Positions 1-11,341 of a stretch of 64,000 nucleotides of DNA are shown here, piece after piece. The notes beneath the pieces were generated by a model. That model had not been told where the DNA came from, searched no databases, and was given only the letters and a program-made list of their open reading frames with translations. This stretch comes from Brachypterus glaber (taxonomy: Eukaryota > Arthropoda > Insecta > Coleoptera > Kateretidae): contig OY294044.1 in NCBI GenBank assembly GCA_958510825.1, positions 68,056,357 through 68,120,356 on the forward strand, given 5' to 3'. The position numbers and the translations under genes were made by a program. Each line of letters begins with the position of its first letter. Position 1 is the first letter of the stretch.

Positions 1-59
1 TTAACTTTATTTTTTAATGATTTTTTTTTTTTGAAATTATTTGGATTGATCCTTATAAT

Positions 60-213
60 AATAGTTATTTATGGTACTAGTGGGTAAAGTAAGATATTGC
101 CCATGAGAAAATTAACCTGTCAGCCAAGCAGGTTAATTTTCGAGAGGGCAATATTGGTTTACCCTAGAGTGACATACAAGGTTTTATCCAATAAATAGCT
201 TAGGAATTCATAT
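60..213. repeat. Dispersed foldback repeat, copy 1
   Basis: The core (70-176) is an imperfect palindrome: the left arm runs TATGGTACTAGTGGGTAAAG through GATATTGCCC and AAAATTAACCTG, and the right arm repeats these in inverted order. A second copy lies at 53,925-54,089, including shared flanks such as TAGTTATTTATGG on the left and ATCCAATAAATAGCTTAGG on the right. This copy lacks about 7 bases of the loop. No ORF. A non-autonomous foldback/MITE family is the likely explanation; the superfamily is unknown. Confidence 0.7.
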
Positions 214-1400
214 TTTTATTAAAAATTTTAATGACATTTACAAGAAAATAATTTGACAAGTGACAGTTGAGTGGGTAAAATAAATAATTATCCACTCAAT
301 AAAGTAAAAGCCACGCGGGGGTTATTATTGAGTTTATCTATTTAAAATAAAGCTGGTAATAATACAATTATTGTCTTATTATCTGTATATATTGGATAAA
401 AGTAATTTTTACTAAAAAAATACGCCAATACGACTTTTCCTTCTGCTTTTTTCGATTTTTTTTTAAATTTCATCCTCATAACTTTTTTGTTTTCATCCTC
501 ATAACTTTTGTGTTTTTTCAAAAACAACGGGGATCTTCTTCTTATAAAACTTTATTTTTTCTGAAAATTTAGAGTTGATTGTATAATTCTTTTTTAAGTT
601 ATCGTGTGCACGAAACACTTGTCATCAGACGGATGGACACATTTGTGTCCAAGAATTTCTTGTCTAGGGCGTTTTTTGACGATTTTAGAAAATTCAAACT
701 TACCGTATTAAACTCGAGTAAAGGAGTACTCCTAAAGGAGTACTCCTTTAGCTCATGTGCGCTGTGAAGAGTACTATAACGTCTAGTTTGTTGCATAATT
801 GTTTATTTATTGCATTTTTTAGCAAATGACCTAAAAGTTTGATTTAGAACATAATTATGCTTTCAAAAACTTTAATATTTATTTGATTTTTGAAATTAAA
901 AAAAAAAAAATCTGAAATCTTATTAGATTTACGTCGTTCATGAAAATTTAATTCATTAAACAATAAAAACGAAAGTTGTACAGAAATTCTGAACCAGATA
1001 TGAACAGATTTTTTACCTCAAAAATGGTATTTGGAAAAAACTCATGTTGTGAACCGAAAAATCTAATTACAGATTCGAAATCTACGACTGAGTCTACGAC
1101 CCAAAGTTGATCCGATGCCAGAGTTTTTTTTCTGTTATACTGTGTAATTATTTATTAATAAAAGATTAAATTAATAACTTTTACTTATATAATTTTTAGC
1201 ATATATGCTATGTTTTAACAGATAACCGGTTTAAAAGGAAGTTACACGCATTATTATAAGACATTGCACTAAGTACATCGTGGCTTTATATTATTAAACA
1301 TGAAGGTACCATGTTTATACGTAAATCATCCTACCATAAACTTTTATTTGTGAAATTAAAATTAAATTTTCAAGATTTTTACATTATAACATAAAAATAC
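214..1400. other. No gene recognised
   Basis: AT-rich sequence with homopolymer runs. The only local structure is a short double palindrome near 718-750, in which GGAGTACTCC occurs twice separated by TAAA. The short ORFs at 342-527 and 579-796 overlap each other on both strands and resemble no protein I know. Confidence 0.6.
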
Positions 1401-1648
1401 CACTGCACTGGTCCAAAATCTTGGTTGGATATGGCCAGTTAAATTATTTGGTTGTGAGTAATAAATTTTATTTGAGTCAAATAAATATTTATTTCATATA
1501 AATAAATATTTTGGTTTCAAAATTATTTATTAAAGGGAACAAAATAGTTTATTTGAAAGAAATAAAATTTATTTGTCACAACCAAATAGTTTTATTGGCC
1601 ATACCCAACCAAATATTTTGTACCCACAAATAAACTGTTTTATCAGTG
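1401..1648. mobile_element. MITE-like hairpin element, CACTG...CAGTG ends
   Basis: The two halves are inverted copies. The left half contains CACTGCACTGG, TTGGTTGGATATGGCCA and TTATTTGGTTGTGA; the right half contains TCACAACCAAATA, TGGCCATACCCAACCAA and ends TATCAGTG. About 248 bp in all, no ORF, and I could not define a convincing target-site duplication. A non-autonomous DNA transposon is inferred. Confidence 0.65.
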
Positions 1649-3785
1649 TGGGTGAAAGGAAGGTATCGCATTTTGGGCTAAATTGCCTGCAACGATAAGA
1701 CTCTAAATGCTTATAGATACATAAAAAATAAATACTTAGCCAAAATTTCAGCCCTTTTTACATCCCGGAACATACTTTAATTAATTATTTTAATTAAGAA
1801 TTTTGACATATGCCAATGTACGATTTGGCAATATTACACGAATCTTCAAGTGTCAAATGTCATCTCGTCAAAATAAAAATAACTTTGCAAATTAACTACT
1901 ACAGTGGGGCCAAAAGAAAGAGCCTGTGTTGTGTTCACTGCTCTTGACTATAATATTAAAATATTTTGTTGGTTTTATTAATTTTTGCGGATTTAATAAA
2001 CTGTAACTCAATGTGTAATTAGACTTATGTGACTAGTTTCTTAGGTTTCAGTACGATTATGGAGTTATTTTTGAGGTATTTATACTATAATAACATTGTA
2101 AGCAAACCAGCAGTTTCAACGATAAACCAAATCATGTAGTTCCATAGGACAGTGTTACCCAAGACAAGTAATTTAATGTGGCTTTCAACATGTCAAATTA
2201 GTTTATTTCCATTATATGATTTAACTAGATTATGAAAAAGTTACACATATACTTTTAACTTTTAATATTAATTAAATATATTTATTTAAAAATAAATATA
2301 TTTCATTAGTATTGTACAGTTTTTTTTATTATACATTCTACCTAAATGTATTTATGTTGGTTTTTAGATAACAAAAAATATTGCTTTTTTTCAATATGAT
2401 AGTCACATTTAAGAAGAAGAAGCAAGAATAATGCGATGTTGTCGGGTTTTCGATAACAAATAATTCCTGAGTTTTTAATTTTTGTTTCATTTTGTTCTTT
2501 ATTAAAAAATAAGACAGTTTTTTATCATTTCTTTTTATCATTTTGCAATTTTTTAAACAAAAACATATTTTTCTTATCTAGCCCAAAACTCCTATTTAAA
2601 ACGATACCCTTCTTTAAATGAAAAAATCCTACTTTCTAAGTTAATCGCTTCCCGGATTTAAATATTTGGCCGGAGTTGCCACCCGACTTGCCCATGGGTT
2701 TTTATATATTTTTTTCATTTTGCATTTATGATATGCATATATAATATATTTAAAAATTATATACCGGTATTTGCATTTCCAAAATAATGTACGCAGAAGA
2801 ATTGCAAAAAAAACGCGAATTTAAAAAAAAAATTACTTCCAAACTTGGTTCTGTATTTTAATTTTCTTTCAATTCTTATCATTTTGGAAAGGTTTATACA
2901 CAAAATCACAGCTATCTGAACTGACGTCATCACAAACCAGTACCTAAATACCGCGTATTTTGCATACTAAAATATTATTATCTTCAATCGTACTAAAATG
3001 TTCATATTTTATAACTGAACACACTAGTTAGAAGTGATCTATTTTTCTACAGTAAAAAAATGAGTTTATTGCTGTACGCCGTAAAAAAAAGTTAGTTAGC
3101 AAAACCACCACTGGCGGCAGCTCCCTTTGACTTTGATGACAGCCATATTTTAAACTTGTTTGTTTATTATGTAAACAGGTGGTTGACTCGAGATTCTGTG
3201 CAAAAACCTTGAAATTGATTAAAAATGATTGAAGAAGAATATATGGTTTATACACCTACAAATCTCCGAAATTGCAAATGCTACATTAGACAAGTTACCA
3301 TCGAAATCGCGAAAAGTGTACGATTTAGGCTACGAAAAAAATGTAAAATGAGCTAAGGAAGGTTTAAGTTTATTTCGAAAGGTTTTTATTGGCCTATTTT
3401 AATAAAAAAAACATACTTTATTATGGAATAAATTAAATTTAAAAATTAATATTTAGAAAAATATATATGCTTGAATACAAAATAGTATGTTTCACTCAGA
3501 GGAAAAGTTATTTTTTTACTCGTCTGTAGTTTCCGGACTCTTCTCGCTTCACGTCGTCCGTAAATTCTACAGACTAGTAAAAAAAAGCTTCACTTTTCTT
3601 CTTAGTAAAACAATATACTATTATCTATTTTGCCATGGTAATTTGCTATTACATATCATCCACAACCGTAAATTACCACATGGTAATTTAGCTTGTGCTA
3701 GAACGGGTAAAATGCAAAATACGCCATTACGTGAAGACATCAGTTCCAATACATATAAATTTGGCTCTATTACCCTGTACATGTA
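1649..3785. other. No gene recognised
   Basis: AT-rich intergenic DNA with poly-A/T tracts. Short ORFs near 2,338-2,541, 3,028-3,255 and 3,487-3,801 have no recognisable domains and are low-complexity Phe/Lys/Asn-rich translations, so they are treated as chance. Confidence 0.6.
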
Positions 3786-4299
3786 TACAGGGTGTATTTG
3801 AAATAGGGTAGGAAATTTTAACAGGTGATTCTACATGATAAAATATGACAAAAAGTTCCTATAAATATATGTCTAAAAATGCGTCATAAGGGAGCTACGC
3901 CCCTTTGAAATTGGCTAAAAAAATCGGTTTTTATTTAATAACTCAGGAACCCTTTGAGATATGTTAACGAGGTTTTGCACGTGAATTAATCCTAATAAGG
4001 CCCATCTTTGCATGTCATTTTCACGTACTTATTTGAACCAGGGGTGTGCGAAACGGGGGGGCCTTATCAGTTTTTTGTCCCAAACTTTTTTCTGTGTAAC
4101 TTTTTTGCAATTTTATTTTTGAAATATGATTCCTCAGATCAAAATACATAAAAAAGGTACTCTTGTTGTAATACTGTAGGATTAACCGTTTTCGAGAAAA
4201 GTTCATTTGAAGGTGAAATTTCACGGTTCGAGGACGAAAAATTAAATACTAAAATGTCGAAAACCAAAATTTTAATGATGTAATGTTATTCTACATGAA

Positions 4300-4842
4300 G
4301 GGGGCGGCGGTAGCTCAGTCGTGAACGCCTCGATCTAGTATTCGAGAGGCCGGGGTTCAATCCTCGGTTGTGGAACAACTTTTTCACGAAATAAAATACC
4401 GTCGTTTCCCCACCACGTCGGCTTGTGCTACCGAAGATCTAAGCACACAGTACAGAAAAAGGTTTGCAGTGGATAATGCCGCATAGCACTCGGACCTGTG
4501 ATACTACCCGGGCGCACCGAGAGGGTAGCTGTCAGGTCTGTTGGCAGAGCTCACTTTAAGGACTTCCAAGCAACCAGGATCTGTACTAAGGCTGAAAGCG
4601 AAAATGATCCTTAAGCAGTTTGGCGCCGGTCCAAGTGCACTGGCAGCCAATAAACTTAAGGATCAAAGCCGCTCACTTAGCCAAAAAAGCCGACAAAACG
4701 AGGTTCGGATTCCTCGCTAAACTGTAGGTCCCGGGGTACAACAACTAAAATCCTCGTTAGAGTAGAAAAACTAGTAACACAGGGGTAGGCAAAAAGGACC
4801 ATATGGTCTAGTTTCCAGGCTTGACCTCCCCACCATTACTAC
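4300..4842 (+). mobile_element. tRNA-derived SINE with 13-bp target-site duplication
   Basis: The 5' part resembles a tRNA gene: an A-box-like TAGCTCAGTCGTG at about 4,311 and a B-box-like GGGGTTCAATCC about 40 bases later, with a T-stem and an anticodon-like stem still drawable. A GC-richer body of about 450 bp follows, ending in short ATTACTAC-type repeats. The insert is bounded by the identical 13-mer TATTCTACATGAA at 4,287-4,299 and 4,843-4,855, a classic mark of LINE-mediated insertion. It sits in the spacer of the surrounding foldback, so it is younger than that element. I do not recognise the SINE family; the long body is unusual for an insect SINE. Confidence 0.8.
4311..4365 (+). promoter_or_regulatory. 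Internal Pol III promoter (A and B boxes) of the SINE
   Basis: The A-box-like TAGCTCAGTCGTG and the B-box-like GGTTCAATCC have tRNA-like spacing. By analogy with tRNA-derived SINEs these would direct Pol III transcription. Activity is not shown by the sequence. Confidence 0.6.
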
Positions 4843-5525
4843 TATTCTACATGAAAAACTAAGAAAAAAAGTTTCCATAAATGTAGGTAAAAAAAAAACG
4901 CTTTTAAAGCTACCATAGCCCTTTAAAAATGGTGCATATTTAGGAGACCATAGCTCTATTAGGATTGATTTTTGGAAGTACCTGTATATGAGGTTTTTTT
5001 CTTAGTTTTTAATGTACATTCGCCCTGCATCATTAAAATTTTGGATTTCAACATTTTAGTATTTAATTTTTCGTCCTCGAACCGTGGAATTTCACCTTCA
5101 AATGAACTTTTCTCGAAAACGGTTAATCCTACAGTATTACAACAAGAGTAGCTTTTTTATGTATTTTGACCTGAGGAATCATATTTCAAAAATAAAATTG
5201 CAAAAAAGTTACACAGAAAAAAGTTTGGGACAAAAAACTGATAAGCCCCCCCCCCGTTTGGCACACCCCTGGTTGAAATAAGTACATGAAAATAACACAT
5301 AAAAACGGGCCTTGGTAGGATTAGTTGACGTGCAAAACCTCGTTGATATATCTCAAAGGGTTCCTCAGTTATTAAATGAAAACCGATTTTTTTAGCCACT
5401 TTCAAAGGGGCGTAGCTCCCTCATGACGCATTTTTAGACATATGTTTATAGGAACTTTTTGTCATATTTTATCATCTAGAATCACCTGTTAAAATTTCCT
5501 ACGCTATTTCAAATACACCGTGTAC

Positions 5526-5821
5526 AGCTGTACACTATTTTTACCGGATTTTTTTTTTCATTGATGAATTAAATAATGAATGGTCTAATCTTAAATTGTA
5601 GTATTATTTTATTATTAGATTATAACATTTACAAAAAAGTAACCGGATGTTACAAGGCCATTATACACCGTGGGATAAAGATCTTCAAATAAACGTGTTT
5701 TTATTGATTTTAACTTGATAATGAATTTATCTGATTTAAAGATATAAAAGTATACTTCACATATAATTGGGTAGGTAATATTACCTACCGAGATAATTAA
5801 TTTAGAAATGATTAGGTATAC
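5526..5821. other. No gene recognised
   Basis: AT-rich spacer between two foldback elements. It contains the small palindrome GGTAGGTAATATTACCTACC near 5,770. Confidence 0.5.
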
Positions 5822-6493
5822 GCTAGGGTTGGTCGAATAATGTTTTTCTTTAGTTGGGTTTTCTGGTAGGGCTAGAAGGCTTCTTAATGCGTTAGAAAAT
5901 AAGCCTGTAAATTTTGGCGGAACATCTCCCAGAATCAACCGGAAAATCGAAATATTCCACAATGGGTCAGGAAAAAAAACAGAGACAAAATTCTGAATTT
6001 TTGCATACGACTATTTTTGATACCGCTGATTTCGAATAAAATTTCGAAAAAATTAAAAAAAAAAATCCGCGTCATTTGGTCGAAAATTTTATTTTTTCTT
6101 CGATCTTTCTAAAAATGGCTTCTTTTGATTATGTTGATGTAGACCAATGTCAATAACTTTTTCAAAATGGCGTAGGTTGAGGAGGGAATCAACCTCTCCA
6201 TTTTGAATTTATAAGAAAGATCGAAGAAAAAATAAATTTTGGCGCAGAATTTTTTTTTTTTAAATTTTTCCGTATTTTATTCGAAATCAGCGGTATAAAA
6301 AATAGTCGTATGCAAAAATTCAGAATTTTGTGCCTGTTTTTTTCCTGGCCCATTGTGGAATATTTCGATTTTCCGGTTGATTCTGGAAGATGTACCCCAT
6401 TGCCAATCATCGCCAAAATTTTCTTATTTTCTAAAACCTTCTAGCCCTACCCGAAAACCCAACTAAAAAAAAACATTTTTCGACCCACCCTAG
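5822..6493. mobile_element. Foldback element with CTAGGGTNGGTCGA ends
   Basis: Left arm (from 5,823 to about 6,110) and right arm (about 6,185 to 6,493) are inverted copies. They share CTAGGGTTGGTCGA / TCGACCCACCCTAG ends, CTAGAAGG/CCTTCTAG, AATATTCCACAATGGG and TCAGAATTTT-type blocks. The pentamer TATAC flanks both sides (5,817-5,821 and 6,494-6,498) and may be the target duplication. No coding capacity: the ORFs at 5,615-5,962 and 6,189-6,416 read the arms. Confidence 0.75.
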
Positions 6494-7009
6494 TATACAC
6501 TATACAGGGTGTGTATAAAGTATGGCATAAAATTAATAAAACATGTAAATTACACCTTTGCACAAAGTCTTCGGACAGGTAGATTATATTTTTTGATTCT
6601 GCATATTCTAACAAAATTTGGAATTTTAACATTTGAACCCTCGAAAGCAATTTTTTTAATGGAAACTTAACCCTTGTCAAACCATAAACAAAAGGTATTT
6701 TAAGTATCTCTCTAATTGTACCAACGACAAAAAAAAAATGTAACCTTCCAATCTCCTTATAAAAAACATTGGAATTTTAAGCATTGAATAAAATTCATAA
6801 AACGTGTAAATTATACTTTTAGGCAAAATCCTCGGATGTCGATTTAATTTTTTAATTCTGCCTATTTTACCTAAATTTTAAATACATGTATCCACAAAAG
6901 GAAAGGCATGCAACGCCACCCTTTCTTCCATCCATTAAACTTTTTTATTTGACCTCTTGATATTTTAATGACATAGCGGGGTCCTTATTTTTTAGCCGAT
7001 GAAAAATAG
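6494..7009. repeat. Diverged direct repeats, no gene
   Basis: After a partial ACAGGGTG-type end at about 6,503, a block at about 6,525-6,605 recurs at about 6,782-6,862 in the same orientation. Both carry ATAAAACRTGTAAATTA, GCAAARTCYTCGGA and TTTGATTCTG-like segments. Probably remnants of another repeat family. Confidence 0.5.
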
Positions 7010-7335
7010 CTATTTTCCTAACAAGTGTGGAAAGAGGCTATTTTCCGCACTAGATTGCGTAGCGGAGCTCAGGCAAGTAATCGAATGTGGAAAAGCCTTT
7101 TTACGAATGCGTTAGGAACAATATTTATTCTACGAGCCCTGATATTTAAATAAATTTTATTTCTATATAAAATTTTTTTCAAATAGAAAAACAATTAACA
7201 GTTAAGAAATTTAAACATTTTTATAATTTTATGATAAATATAACAAGGATAACACGACGCTAGAAAATTAAACAATTTTAACAATTATTGAAAAAAACTA
7301 ACTTAAGTTATTAGTAATAACTTTTTACCAATTGG

Positions 7336-7431
7336 TTAAACATTAATGATAAGTTTGTTGCAGTTTTCATTTGCATTTGTCATTTCTATTATTTCTTCAG
7401 GTAACATTTCATCTTCTTTAAGGTTCATCAT
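7336..7431 (-). CDS. Small repeated ORF, copy 1 (31 codons), function unknown
   Basis: Begins Met-Met-Asn-Leu-Lys-Glu and contains MLPEEIIEM and NANENCNK. The same start and first 25 or so codons recur in the other repeat units. Upstream on the minus strand is a TATAAAA-like stretch and conserved sequence with CCATGGCGACC. It could be the first exon of a duplicated gene or a captured gene fragment. No homologue is recognised, and no splice donor is obvious at its end. It may equally be a chance ORF preserved because the copies are young. Confidence 0.3.
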   Translation of the reverse strand: MMNLKEDEMLPEEIIEMTNANENCNKLIINV

Positions 7432-7974
7432 TTTCTTTTATAAAATTTTTATAAAAGAAAACTTTACAATTAAAATTGACAACACAATTGATACAAACAA
7501 ACTAGCTTAGGGCACTATCATGTTGATCGGTCGCCATGGAAACAAGTTTCTTAGCCAACAATTTTACACGTTTGTATATTCACTACTTGATTTTTATGAA
7601 ATAATTATGCGTGTGGAAAAGACCTTCTTTTCACACGTTCGTAGAAAAGGAAATTTGCAGTAGAAAGGTAGTTTGGTAGTTTTGGTAGTCGGAAAAGCCT
7701 CTTTACGCATGCGGTTAGGAACAATATTTATTTTACGAGCGGAGTTAATAATAAAATTTATTTAATTATAAATAAATAAATTTTATTTTTATATAATTAT
7801 TTTAAATAAAAAAAACAATTAACAGTTAATAAATTTAAACATTTTTATAATTGTATGATAAATATAACAAGAATAATACGACGCTAGAAAATTAAACAAT
7901 TTTAACAATTATTGAAAAAAAGCTAACTTAAGTTATTAGTAATAACTTATTACCAATTCTATGTTGGTTGAACA

Positions 7975-8064
7975 TTAATGATAATTTTTGTTGCAGTTTT
8001 TATTTGCATTTGCCATTTCTATTATTTCTTCAGGTAACATTTCATCTTCTTTAAGGTTCATCAT
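7975..8064 (-). CDS. Small repeated ORF, copy 2 (29 codons)
   Basis: Same beginning as the ORF at 7,336-7,431, with changes Thr to Ala and Glu to Lys in the NAN region, ending differently after CNK because of a base change or indel. Unknown function. Confidence 0.28.
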   Translation of the reverse strand: MMNLKEDEMLPEEIIEMANANKNCNKNYH

Positions 8065-8293
8065 TTTCTTTTATAAAATTTTTATTTTATTATCTTTCCG
8101 CACCTTCGCAGAAAAATAAATTTGCAGTAGAAAGGTAGTTTGGTAGTTTTGGTAGTCAGAAAAGCCTCTTTATGCATGCGTTAGGAACAATATTTATTCT
8201 ACGAGCGGAGTTAAAAATAATATATGCCCTGATAATTATAATAAATAAATTTTATTTTCATATAATTAGTTTTTCAAATAAAAAAACAATTAA

Positions 8294-9859
8294 GGTAAAA
8301 CATCCAATAGTTGACACTACCCCAATAGTTGACAGTTTTAAATAAAACAACCTAAAATAAGATTACATTACATTTATTGAGGCGAAATAAATAATAAATG
8401 GGCACCTAGTACCATCTAGTCTTAGAATTTGCAACTGAAGATCATGTGATGAGTTGCGTTTTAATATGGCAGGCAATATTTTAGTGGAGTGTTTGTTCGC
8501 ATTTTTTTTACAGTTTTTTAAGACAAGTGCTAAGAAATTGGGTGTTTTTAATTTTCAGTATTTAGTGAATAATACGTATTTATGCATGCTAATCAGGCTT
8601 TTATGGGTTCAAATCAAACTTTTTCTGATTATTTACAACTCAATAAGACAGTTTTAGCTTTTTACATAGGGGGTGTCAACCACTAGATTAAAAAATCAAC
8701 AAATTTCAATAGTTGACAGCTAATTTTACGGCTCGTGGGGATCGTTTAAAATACTGTATTATACACCTCAGGGTGACCACAGGTTTTTTCAAATTAAGAT
8801 TCCCTCATTTTTTCCTGATTCTTCCCTGATTTTTTCATGATGCTTTCCTGATTCTTCTCTGAACTCCCTGATAAAAATTAAAAATTTTCCCTGATTTTAG
8901 TACAGATCATGAACGTAGAGATACAAAAAAAGTTTTTGAAGCCAATATTCGTAAAAAATTTGAACATCCTGTTTTATTTTTGAGTTATGATTTTTTATTT
9001 TTTTCAACTTTTTTTCTGTAAGACTGATCTATGGATTGGTAGAACTCTATGAATAAAAACTTGTTTTAGTAATAGTTTATCATGTACACCACAGCTTTTT
9101 TTCAGTTTCCCTGATTTTTTACAGTTGATCAAATTACCTGACTTTTCCCTGATTTCCCTGTTTTCCCTGATCTGTGGACACCTGCACATTTAATTAAGAT
9201 CTAAATGTGGATGGGTGTTTTAAGATAAAATGAATGTTTTTTTTTTATAATTCCAATAAAAAAATAAAATATATCAAAGTATTTTAACTAAAATGCTCAT
9301 CTCTTATTTTTCGTATTTTGCTAAGAACTTCACTTCATTTTGTAAGTTATTGTACAATTCTGGTTAACCTCTAGTCGCAAAGCATTTAGAGATAAGATAA
9401 GATTTAGAGCTTTAAAGTTAATAGGAAATTTTACGTCAACTATTGGTTAAAATACTGTCAACTATTGGTGCTTTGATATCGTTTTGTAAAACTTGATGAA
9501 TTTAAATAAAAATATAACTTTACTGGCATTCTTTTTAATAAAAACAGTAATTTATAAGTTACATTTTTAAAGCATTATGCTTTTAAAGTAATATTTCTTT
9601 TAAAATAAAAGAAAAATATGTTGTCCACTATTAGATATGTTATATGTCAACTATTGGTAAATTAATTTATTACCCCTGTCAACTTAACAATTTTTACAGG
9701 GTCTACAAAAAAATTAAAAATATTTGTTTGTATTATCACATTCAAACATTTTGGTACTAATATAAAAAGAAAACTTCTAACTAAACACATGTATTCAATA
9801 AAATATAAAAAAAAATTATTAGATAACATTTTAATTAAAAAACTATTGGGGGTTTTACC
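8294..9859. mobile_element. TTAA-flanked non-autonomous DNA transposon (1.57 kb)
   Basis: The ends are GGTAAAAC (8,294) and GTTTTACC (9,859), immediately flanked by TTAA on both sides (8,290-8,293 and 9,860-9,863). The neighbouring repeat units at 7,191 and 7,815 show the uninterrupted site ACAATTAACAGTTAA, proving insertion with TTAA duplication. Near both ends a 12-mer-like motif CAATAGTTGACA recurs, as itself at about 8,305, 8,322 and 8,699 and as TGTCAACTATTG at about 9,434, 9,457 and 9,645. TTAA targets are used by piggyBac and Kolobok transposons; I cannot choose between them. There is no transposase ORF. Another small element (8,769-9,184) is nested inside. Confidence 0.85.
8769..9184. 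mobile_element. Nested MITE, CAGG...CCTG ends
   Basis: The outer ends are CAGGGTGACCACAGG and the inverted CTGTGGACACCTG. Next to each end are runs of CCCTGATT-type repeats on one strand. About 416 bp, inside the TTAA element. No matching target duplication was found. The ORF at 9,004-9,189 is a translation of the repeated CCCTGATTT motif. Confidence 0.55.
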
Positions 9860-9999
9860 TTAACAGTTAAGAAATTTAAACATTTTTATAATTTTATGAT
9901 AAATATAACAAGAATAACACGACGCTAGGAAATTAAACAATTTTAACATTTATTGAAAAAAAGCTAACTTAAGTTATTAGTAATAACTTCTTACCAATT

Positions 10000-10104
10000 C
10001 TATTTTGGTTGAACATTAATGATAAATTTTTTGCAGTTTTTATTTGCATTTGCCATTTCTATTATTTCTTCAGGTAACATTTCATCTTCTTTAAGGTTCA
10101 TCAT
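10000..10104 (-). CDS. Small repeated ORF, copy 3 (34 codons)
   Basis: Same MMNLKEDEMLPEEIIEM start as copies 1 and 2, then NANKNC, with a longer tail ending in VQPK. Unknown function; see copy 1. Confidence 0.28.
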   Translation of the reverse strand: MMNLKEDEMLPEEIIEMANANKNCKKFIINVQPK

Positions 10105-10274
10105 TTTCTTTTATAACATTTTTATAAAAGAAAACTTTACAATTGAAATTGACAACACAATTGATACAAACAAACTTTAGGACACTATCATGTTGATCGG
10201 TCGCCATGGAAACAAGTTTCTTAGCCAACAAATTTACAAGTTTGTATCTTCACTACTTGATTTTTATGAAATAA

Positions 10275-10472
10275 TTATGCATGCGGAAAAGACCTTCTTT
10301 CCACACGTATATTCGTGCGGAAAGAGAAATATTTCGACTCGCTCGTAGAAAAAGAAATTTGCAGTAGAAAGGTAGTTTGGTAGTTTTGGTAATAACTCAA
10401 GTTTTCATTTGCATTTGTCATTTGTATTTTTTCTTCAGGTAACATATCATCTTCTTCTTTAAGGTTCATCAT
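10275..10472 (-). CDS. Small repeated ORF, copy 4 (65 codons from Met)
   Basis: The most diverged copy. The start MMNLKE is kept, followed by an in-frame one-codon insertion (EEDD instead of EDE), and the frame remains open for about 40 more codons through the rest of the unit. The in-frame indel is suggestive of, but does not prove, coding constraint. Confidence 0.25.
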   Translation of the reverse strand: MMNLKEEDDMLPEEKIQMTNANENLSYYQNYQTTFLLQISFSTSESKYFSFRTNIRVERRSFPHA

Positions 10473-10745
10473 TTTCTTTACAATTGAAGTTAACACAATT
10501 GACACAAGCAAACTAGCTTAGGACACTATCATGTTGATCTGTCGCCATGGAAATAGGTTTCTTAGCCAACAATTTTACACGTTTGTATATTCACTACTTG
10601 ATTTTTATGAAATAATTATGCTTGCGGAAAAGACCTTCTTTCCACACGCATATGCGTGCGGAGAGAGATATCTTTCCGCACGCTCGTAGAAAAAGAAATT
10701 TGCAGTTGAACGCTAGTTTGGTAGTTTTTAGTTTGATAGTTTCTC

Positions 10746-11056
10746 TTCCGTCCCTATGAAGGGTCTGGCATCTAATTATAATAATGAAACTGCCATGTTT
10801 TTAGTAGCAAATTTAAGTAACTATAAGGTCTTTATAGAAAACCTTTCCGCCTATTTTCTTTAATCGAGGAAATAAAAAAAGTCTGTAATATTTTTTTCAT
10901 TTCCTATTTGTGTAGGTTTTTCTCTAATTTAAGGAAACTGTATTTGGTAGGTAATTACCCCTATGCCATTTTTAATTAGCTGATTACTGCGTCCTATAAT
11001 TACCCTTTTTTAAAAGTAAAACGCAATTATTTAAAACATTTTGTGGGAAATGAGAA
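10746..11056. other. No gene recognised
   Basis: AT-rich sequence between the tandem array and the next inverted repeat. Nothing identifiable. Confidence 0.5.
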
Positions 11057-11284
11057 TGGCTGCGTTCAATGGAAACAGCAAAACTCATCGAAAGCTGTCA
11101 AATCACTACTGAACGCTATGATCATTTTCAATTAATAATAATAATAATAATTTTATTTTTTTTATTTCCATAGATGTAAATACATATAGGATAATGTCAG
11201 CTTAAAAACTAAATACAAAAATAATAAAATTGACGTAAAATTTACAACAAATAAAAAATATACATAAAAATTACAAAGATTAAA

Positions 11285-11286
<2 letters not shown>

Positions 11287-11338
<52 letters not shown>
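11287..11338. repeat. (TA)n microsatellite, left
   Basis: About 50 bp of uninterrupted AT dinucleotides. A matching run lies on the other side of the inserted LTR-like block (13,462-13,512), suggesting insertion into, or duplication of, one TA tract. Confidence 0.9.

Positions 11339-11341
<3 letters not shown>

Larger units (their letters stand above)
3786..5525. mobile_element. Long-TIR foldback element, ACAGGGTG family member A
   Basis: Two arms of about 480 bp (3,786-4,262 and 5,042-5,525) are inverted copies. The outer ends read ACAGGGTGTATTTGAAATA and its complement. Further in both arms share AACAGGTGATTCTA, GGGAGCTACGCCCC and the block around TTTCTCGAAAACGG. The termini sit next to TA. 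The short ORFs at 4,021-4,224 and 5,084-5,281 are the same arm sequence read from both sides. Related elements occur at 21,656-22,391, 41,779-42,408 and 62,072-62,916. A SINE is inserted inside (4,300-4,842). Confidence 0.8.
7010..10745. repeat. Tandem array of 0.5-0.6 kb units
   Basis: A unit of roughly 470-620 bp is repeated about four times. Landmarks recurring in order are ACAATTAACAGTTAAGAAAT (7,191; 7,815; 8,286, where it is split by an insertion and resumes at 9,860), TTCTTCAGGTAACAT, GGTTCATCATTTTC, GATCGGTCGCCATGGAAAC, TTTGCAGTAGAAAGGTAG and GCATGCG-TTAGGAACAATATTTATT. Copy starts are 624 and 471 bases apart, so units differ by indels. Each copy keeps a small minus-strand ORF (listed separately). 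Confidence 0.8.

Noticed and set aside
4300..4380. Functional tRNA gene
   Set aside because: A and B boxes are present but the cloverleaf is imperfect and the sequence continues into a SINE body with a target duplication, so it is a tRNA-derived SINE.
9004..9189. Charged ORF with REIREKSGN-like repeats
   Set aside because: Direct translation of the CCCTGATTT repeat in the nested MITE.
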